A program made the position numbers and the translations under genes. The notes under the pieces were generated by a model. The model saw only the letters and a list, made by a program, of their open reading frames with translations, was not told where the DNA came from and did no database searches. A DNA stretch of 64,000 nucleotides from CALGFH01 sp036003705 (lineage in GTDB: Bacteria; Actinomycetota; CALGFH01): contig DASYSE010000126.1 of the NCBI GenBank assembly GCA_036003705.1, forward strand, positions 1-64,000, in the 5' to 3' direction. Shown one piece after another: positions 39,834 to 48,362 of this stretch; position 1 is the stretch's first letter, and each line of letters starts with the position of its first letter.

Positions 39834-41315
39834 GTGACCAGCCCCACCCGCCCGTCGCCGGGATCGCCGTTCCGCCCGTTCCGGCACCGCGCGTTCGCCA
39901 CCGTGTGGGCGGGGAGCTTCGTCTCCAACATCGGCACCTGGATGGAGACGGTGGCCATCGGGGTCTACGTCACCCAGGCCACCGGCCAGGCGGCCTGGAC
40001 GGGCACGGTGGCCGCCCTCACCTATGTGCCGACGGTGCTCCTCGGGCCCTTCGGCGGCGCGCTCGCCGACCGCTTCGACCGCCGGCGGTTCCTGGTCGCC
40101 GTGACCCTGTTCCAGACGCTGCTGGCGGCCACCCTCACCCTGCTGGCGGCGACCGATCGGCTGTCGGTGGCCGCCGTGGCCGCCATCGTGCTGCTGGCCG
40201 GCTGCGCGTTCGCCGTGGCCATGCCGGCCGTCCAGGCCATGACCCCCGACCTGGTCGGCGCCGACGACCTGCTCGGAGCCATGAGCCTGGGAGCGGCCCA
40301 GTTCAACCTGGGGCGGGTGGCCGGGCCGGCCCTTGCCGGGCTGGTCATCACCGCCGGGGGGCTGGCCTGGGCGTTCGGGTTGAACGCTGTCAGCTTCGGC
40401 GCGGTCCTGCTCGCCCTCGCCCTGGTCCGCATCCCGCCGCTGGCCAGGAGCGACGGGCAGCGGCCCAGGGTGCTGCGGACCATCGCCGAGGGAGTGTCCG
40501 CGGCCCGCCGTGACCCTGGCATCCGCACCGCCCTGCTGCTCCTGCTGGCCACCACCTTCCTGGTGTCGCCGTTCATCGGGCTGGTGCCGGCCGTTGCCAT
40601 CAAGGTGTTCGGGCGGGGCGCCACCGGCACCTCGGCGCTGGTCACCGCCCAGGGCGTCGGGGCGGTCTGCTCGGCCCTGGCCGCCGGGCCCTTGGCCGGC
40701 CTGCTGGGCCGGCGCCGCTTGCTGGTCTCGGCGCTGCTGCTTGTCGGCCCGGCGGCGGTCCTGTACGGGCTGGCCCCGACGTTTCCCCTCGCCGTGGTCG
40801 CGATCGCCGTGCTCGGCTTCGTATACCTGGCCGTGCTGTCGGGCACCAGCACCGTCTGCCAGCTTCGGGCCCCGCGCGAGCTGCGCGCCCGCATCGCCAG
40901 CCTGTTCATGCTCGGGGTCGGCGGCGGGCACGCGCTCGGGCTGGTCATCCAGGGGTGGCTGGGGGACCGGGTCGGGCTGCCGGTCGTGACCATGGCCACC
41001 GGGCTGCTGCTGCTCGGGATCGTGGTCGCGATGCGCCTGCTCCGTCCCGGGCTGCTGGAGGCGATGGAACCTTCAGGGGATGTCCATGCCCTCCAGGCGG
41101 CGGACGGACAGCACCAGGGCGGCCAGGGTGACGACGGCGGCGAGCACGGTCGCGCTGACCGGCCCCAGCCGGGTGGTGAGATCGAGCCCTCCGCCGCGCA
41201 GGACGGCCGCCAGCACGCCCTCGGTGTAGCCGCGGATGGACAGCGACGACGCCGAAGGCGCGACCGAGACGACCGCACCCTCCCAGAGCAGGGCATAGGC
41301 CAGGCCGACCAGTAG
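39834..41315 (+). CDS. MFS transporter with antisense-derived C-terminal tail
   Basis: This encodes a major facilitator superfamily permease with about 12 hydrophobic helices in residues 20-410 (MFS_3/enterobactin-exporter type: FATVWAGSFVSNIGTWMETV, ALADRFDRRRFLVAVTLFQT). The transporter part ends near LRPGLLEAMEPSGD at about 41070. No stop codon occurs there: the frame continues for some 80 more residues rich in Gln, Gly, Asp and Arg, fully antisense to the ABC permease on the minus strand. The stop at 41315 therefore gives a 243-bp convergent overlap. Whether the tail is made, or a stop was lost recently, cannot be told here. Confidence 0.8.
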   Translation: MTSPTRPSPGSPFRPFRHRAFATVWAGSFVSNIGTWMETVAIGVYVTQATGQAAWTGTVAALTYVPTVLLGPFGGALADRFDRRRFLVAVTLFQTLLAATLTLLAATDRLSVAAVAAIVLLAGCAFAVAMPAVQAMTPDLVGADDLLGAMSLGAAQFNLGRVAGPALAGLVITAGGLAWAFGLNAVSFGAVLLALALVRIPPLARSDGQRPRVLRTIAEGVSAARRDPGIRTALLLLLATTFLVSPFIGLVPAVAIKVFGRGATGTSALVTAQGVGAVCSALAAGPLAGLLGRRRLLVSALLLVGPAAVLYGLAPTFPLAVVAIAVLGFVYLAVLSGTSTVCQLRAPRELRARIASLFMLGVGGGHALGLVIQGWLGDRVGLPVVTMATGLLLLGIVVAMRLLRPGLLEAMEPSGDVHALQAADGQHQGGQGDDGGEHGRADRPQPGGEIEPSAAQDGRQHALGVAADGQRRRRRRDRDDRTLPEQGIGQADQ

Positions 41316-41801
41316 CGCCCTGGCCATCAGCAGCGACAGCAGCACCCCGAGGGCGCAGTAGGCGAGCGTGCCGACCACCACGGCCAGCAGCATGCCGGCG
41401 AGCAGGTCGGTCGAGCCGAGCCCGCCGGCGGCGACCAGATGCCCGATCGCCTGGGCGGGCAGCAGCACCAGCAGCGTTGCCAGCACGGCGGCCAGGTACT
41501 TGGCCCCGAGCACGGCCGGGCGGGGAATCGGCTTGAGCAGGAGATTGGTGATCGTGCCGTCGCGCAGCTCCGCCCCGAGGCTGGAGGTCGCGAAGGTGAG
41601 GCCGACCACCGGGAGCAGCACCGGCAGGACGAGCTGGCGGAACAGCTCGAGGGTGAAGGTGGCCGGGTCGACGTCGGCCCCTGCCGCGACCACGGCCGGC
41701 AGGACCAGCGCCAGCGCCACCAGCGGCAGGATGACCAGCAGCCGCCGCCCGGCCAGCAGCTGCCCGAGACTGAACCGCAGCAACCTCAGCGTCTTGCTCA
41801 T
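41073..41801 (-). CDS. ABC transporter permease (ABC-2 type)
   Basis: This 242-residue permease has six hydrophobic segments, including LLVILPLVALALVLPAVVAA and LLAGMLLAVVVGTLAYCALG. LGAELRDGTITNLLLKPIPR, the E-x-x-x-G-T/L-x-x-L loop, is typical for ABC-2 permeases. It is last in a four-gene minus-strand operon of two ATPase/permease pairs. The ATG at 41801 comes from a GC-rich junction sequence that also occurs in the exporter at 36.5 kb. Its 3' half is overlapped by the MFS reading frame. Confidence 0.85.
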   Translation of the reverse strand: MSKTLRLLRFSLGQLLAGRRLLVILPLVALALVLPAVVAAGADVDPATFTLELFRQLVLPVLLPVVGLTFATSSLGAELRDGTITNLLLKPIPRPAVLGAKYLAAVLATLLVLLPAQAIGHLVAAGGLGSTDLLAGMLLAVVVGTLAYCALGVLLSLLMARALLVGLAYALLWEGAVVSVAPSASSLSIRGYTEGVLAAVLRGGGLDLTTRLGPVSATVLAAVVTLAALVLSVRRLEGMDIP

Positions 41802-41838
41802 CGGGGCACCCCCCTGGGGTTCCCCGAACCCCTCCGGT
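41802..41838 (-). repeat. ATPase-permease junction sequence shared with 36.5 kb
   Basis: On the minus strand, GGAGGGGTTCGGGGAACCCC followed by AGGGGGGTGCCCCGATG joins ATPase stop to permease start. It matches GGAGGGGTCCGGGGAACCCC plus GAAGGGGTGCCCCGGTG at 36541-36577 in about 33 of 37 positions, at the same place in an unrelated ABC operon. Confidence 0.7.
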
Positions 41839-42798
41839 TCATCGCCGCCCCACCAGGTAGCGGAAGACCTGCTCGAGCGACTCGTCGGTGGTGCGGACCT
41901 CGCGGAGCGTCGCTCCCTGGTCGCGGGCCAACCTGGGCAGGGCGGTGGCGAAGCTGTCGACCGAGCGGGTGCGGGCGCGCAGCCCCTCGCCGTCGACCTC
42001 GACGGCGACCGTGGTCGGCAGGGCGATCAGCCCGGCCGCCAGCCGGCGGGCGTGGTCGGCCTTGACCATCACCGTGCGCGGCTGGTCGGCCATGAGGTCG
42101 CGGATGGCGCGGTAGTCCCCGGAGGCGGCCAGCCGTCCCGAGACCATGACCAGGATCTGGGAGGCGAGCCGCTCCACCTCGGCCAGGATGTGGCTGGAGA
42201 CCAGGATGGTGACCCCGGCCGAGGCGATCATCCCGACCAGCTCGATGAAGCGGGCCCGCTGCCCCGGGTCCATGCCGGTCATCGGCTCGTCCAGGACGAG
42301 CAGGGCCGGCTGGTGGACGATCGCCCCCGCCACCTTGGTCCGCTGGCGCTCGCCCTTGGAGAGCCCCTTGAGGCGCCGCTCGGCCAGCGGCGCCATGTCG
42401 ACCTCGGCGATGGCCCGCTCGGCGGCCGCGCCCGCGTCGGCCAGCCCCTGCAGCTCGGCGTGGAGCCGGACGTAGGAGCGGACGGTCAGCCTCGGGTACA
42501 GGCGGTCGCCGTCGGGGACGACGCCGATCGCCCGGTACAGCATCGGGTCGCGCCGGATCGGCCGCCCGAACAGCAGCACCTCGCCCTGCGACGGATGGAG
42601 CAGGCCGCAGATCGCCTTCAGGGTGGTCGTCTTGCCGGCCCCGTTGGGCCCGAGCAACCCGGTCACCCCCGGCCGCAGCTCGAAGGACAGGTCGGCCACC
42701 GCGACCACGTCCCCGTACCACTTGGAGAACCGGCGCAGCTCGACCACCGGGGCCGGGGCCGGGGTCGAGGCCGCTGTCGGGGCCAGGTGCCCGGTCAT
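41839..42798 (-). CDS. ABC transporter ATP-binding protein
   Basis: This 319-residue ATPase is the second of the operon. After a Pro/Ala-rich lead (MTGHLAPTAASTPAPAP) it shows Walker A GPNGAGKTTTLKAICGLL, the Q-loop near AIGVVPDGDRLYPRLTV, the signature LSKGERQRTKVAGAIV, Walker B LLVLDEPMTGMDPGQ and the switch His in LVSSHILAEVE. The C-terminal 90 residues form a regulatory part of the kind seen with ABC-2 exporters. It overlaps the preceding permease by four bases (ATGA). Confidence 0.9.
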   Translation of the reverse strand: MTGHLAPTAASTPAPAPVVELRRFSKWYGDVVAVADLSFELRPGVTGLLGPNGAGKTTTLKAICGLLHPSQGEVLLFGRPIRRDPMLYRAIGVVPDGDRLYPRLTVRSYVRLHAELQGLADAGAAAERAIAEVDMAPLAERRLKGLSKGERQRTKVAGAIVHQPALLVLDEPMTGMDPGQRARFIELVGMIASAGVTILVSSHILAEVERLASQILVMVSGRLAASGDYRAIRDLMADQPRTVMVKADHARRLAAGLIALPTTVAVEVDGEGLRARTRSVDSFATALPRLARDQGATLREVRTTDESLEQVFRYLVGRR

Positions 42799-43685
42799 GG
42801 GCGCAGGCGCAGGACGCGCCAGGTGAGGATCGCGCCGGCGACCACGGTCACCACCGCCATCGCGACCAGGTAGCCGGGGCCGGTGAAGCCGGCCTGGTCG
42901 GCCAGGGTGCCCGGGTCGAAGCCGTCTCCGAACAGCCAGTCGACGAACCGCCCGGGCAGGCCCCCGAGGGAGACGAAGGTGAGCCAGCGCCGGCCCTCGA
43001 AGCGGGCGGTGAAGAACAGGATGTTGGCCAGCGCCGAGGTGCCGAGGAACACCCCGAGCAGCCCGGCCGTGGCCACCGCCCGCCGATCGGTCAGGCTGGC
43101 CGCGGCCAGGGCGATGACCGAGTAGAAGACGGTCAGCACCGACCCGGCGAACAGGATGCGGCCCAGGTCGTCGACGTTGTCGTGCAGGTAGGTGGCGGCG
43201 CTGTCGGAGGTCAGGGTGTTGCCGAGGAAGAGCACCACCAGGGGGACGACCGCGATCAGCCCGACCACCGCCAGCAGCGCGGCCAGCTTGGCCAGCAGGT
43301 AGTCGGACCGGGTCACCGGCCGGGTGAAGATCAGGGCGAGGACGTTCTGCCGGCGGTCGGGGCAGAGCAGCTCCGGGCCGGCGGTGGCCGCGAACAGCAG
43401 CAGCAGGCCGGCGACGATGCGCAGGTAGCGGCCGTAGCCGAGGAAGTCCCCGACCGCCTCGCCGATCAGCACGCGGGCGCCGATGAAGGCGAACACCGGG
43501 CCGAAGGCCAGCACCAGCAGCCCGAACGGCACCACCTTGGTCTTCCAGTTGCGCTTGAGCCCGAGCACGCGGCGCACGCCGGCGACCGCGATCGCCCGGA
43601 CCCGCCGTCCTCGCCCCTCCCTCGGCCCCTCGTAATGCCGGTAGCCGCGGTCGTAGATGGTCCCAGCCGGGCTGTTGACGGTCAC
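42795..43685 (-). CDS. ABC transporter permease (ABC-2 type)
   Basis: This 296-residue membrane protein has about six helices. Its N-terminal YDRGYRHYEGPREGRGRRVR is a feature of permeases whose operons contain two ATPase/permease pairs, and LLCPDRRQNVLALIFTRPVT marks the loop before helix three. It overlaps the upstream ATPase (GTGA at 43682-43685) and the downstream ATPase (ATGA at 42795-42798), so all are translated in series. The cargo is unknown. Confidence 0.85.
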   Translation of the reverse strand: MTVNSPAGTIYDRGYRHYEGPREGRGRRVRAIAVAGVRRVLGLKRNWKTKVVPFGLLVLAFGPVFAFIGARVLIGEAVGDFLGYGRYLRIVAGLLLLFAATAGPELLCPDRRQNVLALIFTRPVTRSDYLLAKLAALLAVVGLIAVVPLVVLFLGNTLTSDSAATYLHDNVDDLGRILFAGSVLTVFYSVIALAAASLTDRRAVATAGLLGVFLGTSALANILFFTARFEGRRWLTFVSLGGLPGRFVDWLFGDGFDPGTLADQAGFTGPGYLVAMAVVTVVAGAILTWRVLRLRP

Positions 43686-44647
43686 CGTCGCACCCCCCAG
43701 GCAGCCTCCGGGGTGGGCGGTGGCTGGACCGCCCGGACCGGCGGGCCGCCCTGGGCCGCCTGCAGCCGGAGGAACGTCTCCTCCAGGCTGGGCGCCCTTG
43801 GGACCAGCCGCCGCAGCGCCCAGCCTCGCTGGGCGGCCACGTCGCGGACCAGGTCGGAGGATCCCTGAACGAGCAGCTCGTCACCCGCCGGCCGGACCTC
43901 CAGCCCGGCCAGCTGCAGGGAGGCCAGCACCTCGGGGCCGTTGTCGCCCAGACGGATGCCGAAGCCCGGCTCGGTGGTGCCGGCGACCTCGGCGATCGGG
44001 CCCTGGGCGAGGACATGGCCGCCGTGGACCATCACCACCCGGTCGCAGACCCGCTCGACGTCGCCGAGCAGGTGGGTGGAGACCAGCACGTCGATCCCCA
44101 GCTCGCCGCGGACACGGGCGATGAGGTCGAGCATGTCCTCGCGGCCCTGCGGGTCCATGCCGTCGGTCGGTTCGTCCAGCAGCAGCAGGCTGGGGTCGTG
44201 GACCAGCGCGACCGCCAGCTTGACCCGCTGCTGCATGCCGGTGGAGAACCCGCCGACGGCCCGGTAGCGCTCCTCCTCCAGGCCGACCTGGTAGCAGACC
44301 TCGGCCGCCCGTTCACGGGCCGGGCGCGGGGGCAGGCCGCCGAGCTGGGCCATGAAGGCGACGAAGTCGGCGGCGGTCACGTCCCCTGGCAGGCAGGCGC
44401 CCTCGGGCAGGTAGCCGACCCGGGCCCGGACGGCGAGCGGGTCGGCGGCGACGTCGTGGCCGAGCACGCTGGCCCGGCCCTGATCTGGCGTGAGCAGCCC
44501 GAGCAGCAGCTTGATCAGCGTCGACTTGCCCGCCCCGTTGGATCCGACCAGCCCGGTGCAGCCGGGCTCGACCACCACGTCGACCCGGTCGAGGGCCTGG
44601 ACGGTCCCGTACCGCTTGCTCAGGCCTTCGACCTGCGCGACCAACAC
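43682..44647 (-). CDS. ABC transporter ATP-binding protein
   Basis: This 321-residue ATPase is first in the four-gene operon. Walker A is GSNGAGKSTLIKLLLGLL, the signature STGMQQRVKLAVALV (Ser-Thr-Gly-Met form), Walker B LLLLDEPTDGMDPQG and the switch His is in LVSTHLLGDVE. The tail (SLEETFLRLQAAQ) is as in ABC-2 exporters. The GTG at 44647 has GGAGG upstream; a frame from 44695 is less likely. Two different ATPases in one operon suggest either two transporters or a heteromeric one. Confidence 0.9.
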   Translation of the reverse strand: MLVAQVEGLSKRYGTVQALDRVDVVVEPGCTGLVGSNGAGKSTLIKLLLGLLTPDQGRASVLGHDVAADPLAVRARVGYLPEGACLPGDVTAADFVAFMAQLGGLPPRPARERAAEVCYQVGLEEERYRAVGGFSTGMQQRVKLAVALVHDPSLLLLDEPTDGMDPQGREDMLDLIARVRGELGIDVLVSTHLLGDVERVCDRVVMVHGGHVLAQGPIAEVAGTTEPGFGIRLGDNGPEVLASLQLAGLEVRPAGDELLVQGSSDLVRDVAAQRGWALRRLVPRAPSLEETFLRLQAAQGGPPVRAVQPPPTPEAAWGVRR

Positions 44648-44751
44648 GAGCGCGAGGACCTCCACTGGGGTCGGACGGCACGACCCGGCCACCATCTCAT
44701 ACCCGCAGCCACCGTGCTCGGGGTCGGCTGGCGTATGCCATCATTGTGCTC

Positions 44752-45417
44752 ATGGTCAAGCCCATCGCCGTCTACCTCGAGCTGGGTACCAAGAAGGTGT
44801 TCGCCTGCTCGATCGACTTCCCGGGCTGGTGTCGTTCCGGCAAGTCCGATGAGCTGGCGCTGGAGACGCTGGCCGGCTACGCAACCCGGTACGCCGAGGT
44901 CGCCAGGAAGGCCAAGGTCGCCTTCCCGGCCAGGGCGGGCGCGGAGGACCTGGAGGTCGTCGAGCGGGTCAAGGGGTCGGGGGCGACCGACTTCGGGGTA
45001 CCCCACGAGCTCGCCAAGGCCGACGCCGAGCCCCTCACCGCCCGCCAGGCGGCCCGCCAGGTCGAGCTGGTCCGGGCGGCGTGGGCGGTCCTTGACCGGG
45101 TCGCCAAGAGCTCGCCGGCCGAGCTTCGCAAGGGCCCACGCGGTGGCGGCCGCGACCGGGACAAGATGCTCGGCCACGTCCTCGGTGCCGAGGCCGCCTA
45201 TGCCCGCATGCTCGGCGTCAAGCACCCCCAACCGGAGCTCGGCGACACCAGGGCCATCAACGCCCTGCGCGACGACATCGTCAAGACCCTCCGCGGCTCG
45301 TCCGACGGCTCGCCGCTCGCCCCCAAGGGCTGGCCGCCCCGGTACGCCGCCCGCCGCATCGCCTGGCACGTCCTGGACCATGCCTGGGAGATGCAGGACC
45401 GCGGCCGGCCCGGCTGA
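44752..45417 (+). CDS. HicB-like/DinB-like two-domain protein of unknown function
   Basis: This 221-residue protein has an N-terminal part (about 1-60: IAVYLELGTKKVFACSIDFP, GWCRSGKSDELALETLAGYA) that resembles the HicB/YcfA-partner fold, where G-x-x-x-x-G-x-x-x-x-E-A-L is typical. The second part (about 95-215) has RDRDKMLGHVLGAEAAYARM and RRIAWHVLDHAWEMQDR, spaced His residues as in DinB-like four-helix metal proteins. No HicA toxin is near. I do not know its role; conserved homologues exist in actinobacteria by my recollection, without an assigned function. Confidence 0.6.
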   Translation: MVKPIAVYLELGTKKVFACSIDFPGWCRSGKSDELALETLAGYATRYAEVARKAKVAFPARAGAEDLEVVERVKGSGATDFGVPHELAKADAEPLTARQAARQVELVRAAWAVLDRVAKSSPAELRKGPRGGGRDRDKMLGHVLGAEAAYARMLGVKHPQPELGDTRAINALRDDIVKTLRGSSDGSPLAPKGWPPRYAARRIAWHVLDHAWEMQDRGRPG

Positions 45418-45425
45418 CGGAACGG

Positions 45426-48251
45426 TCAGGGCGCCCGCAGGGTGTGCCCGCCGATCACGCCCCCGCCGGCGTCCACCAGCAGCAGCGCGCCGCCACCGGT
45501 GGGCGGCGGTTGGCGCAGCAGCAGCACCAGCGGCTCGGCCTGGTCGGGCGGCAGCTCGATCCCCTGGAGCCACGGCTGCACGTCGGCGTCCCGGCGGCCG
45601 CCCGGGAGCGGGAAGGCGGCCGCCAGGTCGAGCCGTTCGGCGAGGCTGAGGTCCTCCTGGACGAGCGCCACCAGCTCCGGCCGCCAGGGCTCGGCCACCC
45701 GCCCCGGCACCAGCCCCGCCGCCAGGGCCAGTCCGGCCAGCCGCCTCCCCAGCACCAGCCCGGCGGTCAGCTGGTGGACCCACCTCTCGGCGGCCAGTGC
45801 CAGCGGCCCTCCGCCAGCCGCCGCCCACAGCTCGAGACGGACCACCCGGGGTGCTCCCGTGGGGGTTCGGGCTGGCGCGGCCGCCCCCCTCCCCGGCGGG
45901 CCACCCTCCGGGCCCGGGCCGAGCACGGTCAGGTTCTTGAGCCCCCAGCGCCCGTCGGCCACCAGCCCGGCCGGGTCGCCCGCCGGCACCGTCGCGGCCC
46001 CGTCGGCGGCGGCGACGGCCAGCAGGCAGACGCCCCGGGTCATGTCGGGGGGCACCTCCCAGTCGAAGCTGGCCACGCCGGACCGGCCCGGCTCCAGGTC
46101 GCCGACCAGGCCTGGAGGTCCGACCGGCCGCCAGGGCGACCCCGGGGGCGGGTCACCGCCCATCACCCACGCGCCGCCGGGGAGGTCGGGCGGCCGCAGG
46201 CAGGCCGGGACGGCCAGGACCCGGGCCCGGACGCCCCGCAGCGGCAGCCCGCCCCGCTGGTGGACCTGCACGTGCACCCGGGCCGGCTGACCGGGCCGGA
46301 CCCGACCGCCCAGCTCGAGCAGGCCGGCCGCCCCCGGCCCGCGATCGTCCTCGAACTCCACCGGCTCCACCGGCCCGGCCGCCGGCGCCGGCGAGGCCTC
46401 CACCTTGATGTCCGGGCACTCCCACCACCAGCCTCCGGGCCCATCCTCGGGACGGGGGCGGCTGGCGCGGAGGACGGGGGCGGCCGCCGCCGGGCCGGGG
46501 GCGTCGTCGAGGGCGACCTCCCAGACGCCGCGGCCGAGCAGGCCGACCCGCAGCAGGCGTCCGGGCCGGTGCAGCGCGAGGGCGAGGGCCGGGGCGTTGG
46601 GCAGCCCGTTCCCGAACGGGTGCCAGCCGGCCCCGTCGTCGACGCGACGCCACACGCCGGCGTCGGTGGCCGCGAACACCGTGCCTGGCCGGTCCGGGTC
46701 GAGGGCGAGCGCGCTCACCGGGACCGCGGGCAGCTCACCGCTGCGGTCCTCCCAGCTCACCCCGCCGTCGCCCGACCGCCACACCCGCCAACCCCGCGGG
46801 CCCGACCAGGCCGCCCACACGATCTCCGGGTGCTCGGGGTCGGCGGCGACCGCGGTGACGTTCTCCCGCGCCCGCGGCGGGGCGGTCTCCGTCCCGACCT
46901 GCGGCGGCTGGTCGGCGGTGGCGGCCTGGGACCAGACCTCGGTGCCCTCGTAGCTGAGGGTGCCGAGCGCGCCGGCTCCGGCGAGCAGCCAGCGGTGGTC
47001 GTCGGGGTGGTCGGCCAGCCGGTCGACCTCGGCGACGGCCAGGCCGGTGCTCAGGGACCGCCAGGAGCGCCCGCCGTCGGGCGAGCGGAACAGGCCGCCC
47101 TCATTGGCCACATAGAGCGTCCCGGGGTCGCCGGGGGCGAACACCACGGCGTGCTGGCCCGGCGGGAGGCTGTCGCCGGCCGGCCGCGCCGCCAGGTCGA
47201 CCCACGACCAGCGGCCGCCCGCCCCGCGGGCCCCCCGGTGCAGGCCGAACGCGCCCAGCCAGACCACCTCGGGATCGGCCGGGTCGGCCGCGCAGGCCCA
47301 GTGGTGCCAGGCCTGCTGGCTCTGGAGGTCGGCCGGCGGCTTGACCGGGTCGAACGGGCCGTTGGCGTGGTCGCGCCGCCACAGGTGCCCGACGCCGTCG
47401 CCGGCGGCGAACACGTAGGCCACCTGGCCGCCGGCCGCGTGCGCGACCGCCACCCGGTCGAAGCCGACGGGTGCCGACGCCAGGACCAGCGGCCGCCAGG
47501 TCGCCCCGCCGTCCTCCGACCGGTGCACCCCGTGCTCCCCACCGGCCAGCAGCTCGCCGCCGGCTCCCGCGGAGACCGCCCATGCCCGGCCGGCCAGCCG
47601 CCGCTCCCAGCCGGTGCCGCCGTCGCGTGACGCCCACAGCCCGGCGGTGGTGGCGGCGAGCAGCCGGCCGGCGTCACCCGGGTCGACCAGCAGGTCGTGG
47701 AAGCCGGCGCCGAGCAGCTCGGCTGCGACCAGCGGCCGCCAGGTGGCCCCGCCGTCGTCCGAGCGCAGCAGCCCGACCCCGAGCGCGGCCAGCGCCTCAC
47801 CCTGACCGGTGCCGGCATAGGCCACCGCCGGGTTCCCCGGGGCGAACGCGACGGCGCCGATGGCCAGCGACGGCAGGTCGTCGGCGCGCGGCCGCCAGCG
47901 CCGACCGCCGTCGCGGCTCTCCCAGATCCCGCCGGCGCCGGCGCCCGCCAGCAGGTGCCCGGGATCATCCGGGTCGATCGCCACCGCCGCCACCCGCCCG
48001 GCAACCCTGGGGCGGCTGCCCGGCCCGGACCCGGCCGTGCGGCCGTGCGGGATCGCGAACGGGCCGAGCGGCCGCCACCCCGGCCCGGGCGGCGCCGCCG
48101 CCAGCGCGCCCGCGAGCTCGTCGAGGGCGGCCAGGCGGGCGGCGGCGTAGGCCGCCCGGTCCTCGTCCTCGAGGGATCGTCGCAGGCGGAAATGGTCGAG
48201 GCGGGCACGGTCTGGCGCCCCGGCTCGCCTGGGGCCAACCGGCAGGTACAT
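45426..48251 (-). CDS. Large Asp-box (BNR/sortilin-like) propeller protein
   Basis: This 941-residue protein has repeated Asp-box motifs (S-x-D-G-G-x-x-W), for example ESRDGGRRWRP, RSDDGGATWRP, RSEDGGATWRP, RSPDGGRSWRS and RSGDGGVSWED. These indicate one or two beta propellers in residues 70-600. From about 600 on the sequence changes to a second region with a beta-sandwich-like stretch and an Ala/Leu-rich helical part. There is no signal peptide, unlike most Asp-box proteins, which are extracellular. The start contains YAAARLAALDELAGALAA. The role is unknown; its neighbours give no hint. Confidence 0.75.
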   Translation of the reverse strand: MYLPVGPRRAGAPDRARLDHFRLRRSLEDEDRAAYAAARLAALDELAGALAAAPPGPGWRPLGPFAIPHGRTAGSGPGSRPRVAGRVAAVAIDPDDPGHLLAGAGAGGIWESRDGGRRWRPRADDLPSLAIGAVAFAPGNPAVAYAGTGQGEALAALGVGLLRSDDGGATWRPLVAAELLGAGFHDLLVDPGDAGRLLAATTAGLWASRDGGTGWERRLAGRAWAVSAGAGGELLAGGEHGVHRSEDGGATWRPLVLASAPVGFDRVAVAHAAGGQVAYVFAAGDGVGHLWRRDHANGPFDPVKPPADLQSQQAWHHWACAADPADPEVVWLGAFGLHRGARGAGGRWSWVDLAARPAGDSLPPGQHAVVFAPGDPGTLYVANEGGLFRSPDGGRSWRSLSTGLAVAEVDRLADHPDDHRWLLAGAGALGTLSYEGTEVWSQAATADQPPQVGTETAPPRARENVTAVAADPEHPEIVWAAWSGPRGWRVWRSGDGGVSWEDRSGELPAVPVSALALDPDRPGTVFAATDAGVWRRVDDGAGWHPFGNGLPNAPALALALHRPGRLLRVGLLGRGVWEVALDDAPGPAAAAPVLRASRPRPEDGPGGWWWECPDIKVEASPAPAAGPVEPVEFEDDRGPGAAGLLELGGRVRPGQPARVHVQVHQRGGLPLRGVRARVLAVPACLRPPDLPGGAWVMGGDPPPGSPWRPVGPPGLVGDLEPGRSGVASFDWEVPPDMTRGVCLLAVAAADGAATVPAGDPAGLVADGRWGLKNLTVLGPGPEGGPPGRGAAAPARTPTGAPRVVRLELWAAAGGGPLALAAERWVHQLTAGLVLGRRLAGLALAAGLVPGRVAEPWRPELVALVQEDLSLAERLDLAAAFPLPGGRRDADVQPWLQGIELPPDQAEPLVLLLRQPPPTGGGALLLVDAGGGVIGGHTLRAP

Positions 48252-48362
48252 GAGGCCACCTCCGGATCCAGGAGTCTATGGAGCCGCTGATCCGGCTGTC
48301 CAGCGATCGCCAGGCGCCTCTATCCTGGCCGGGTCAGCAAGGGATGCGGAAAGGTCGACTGG

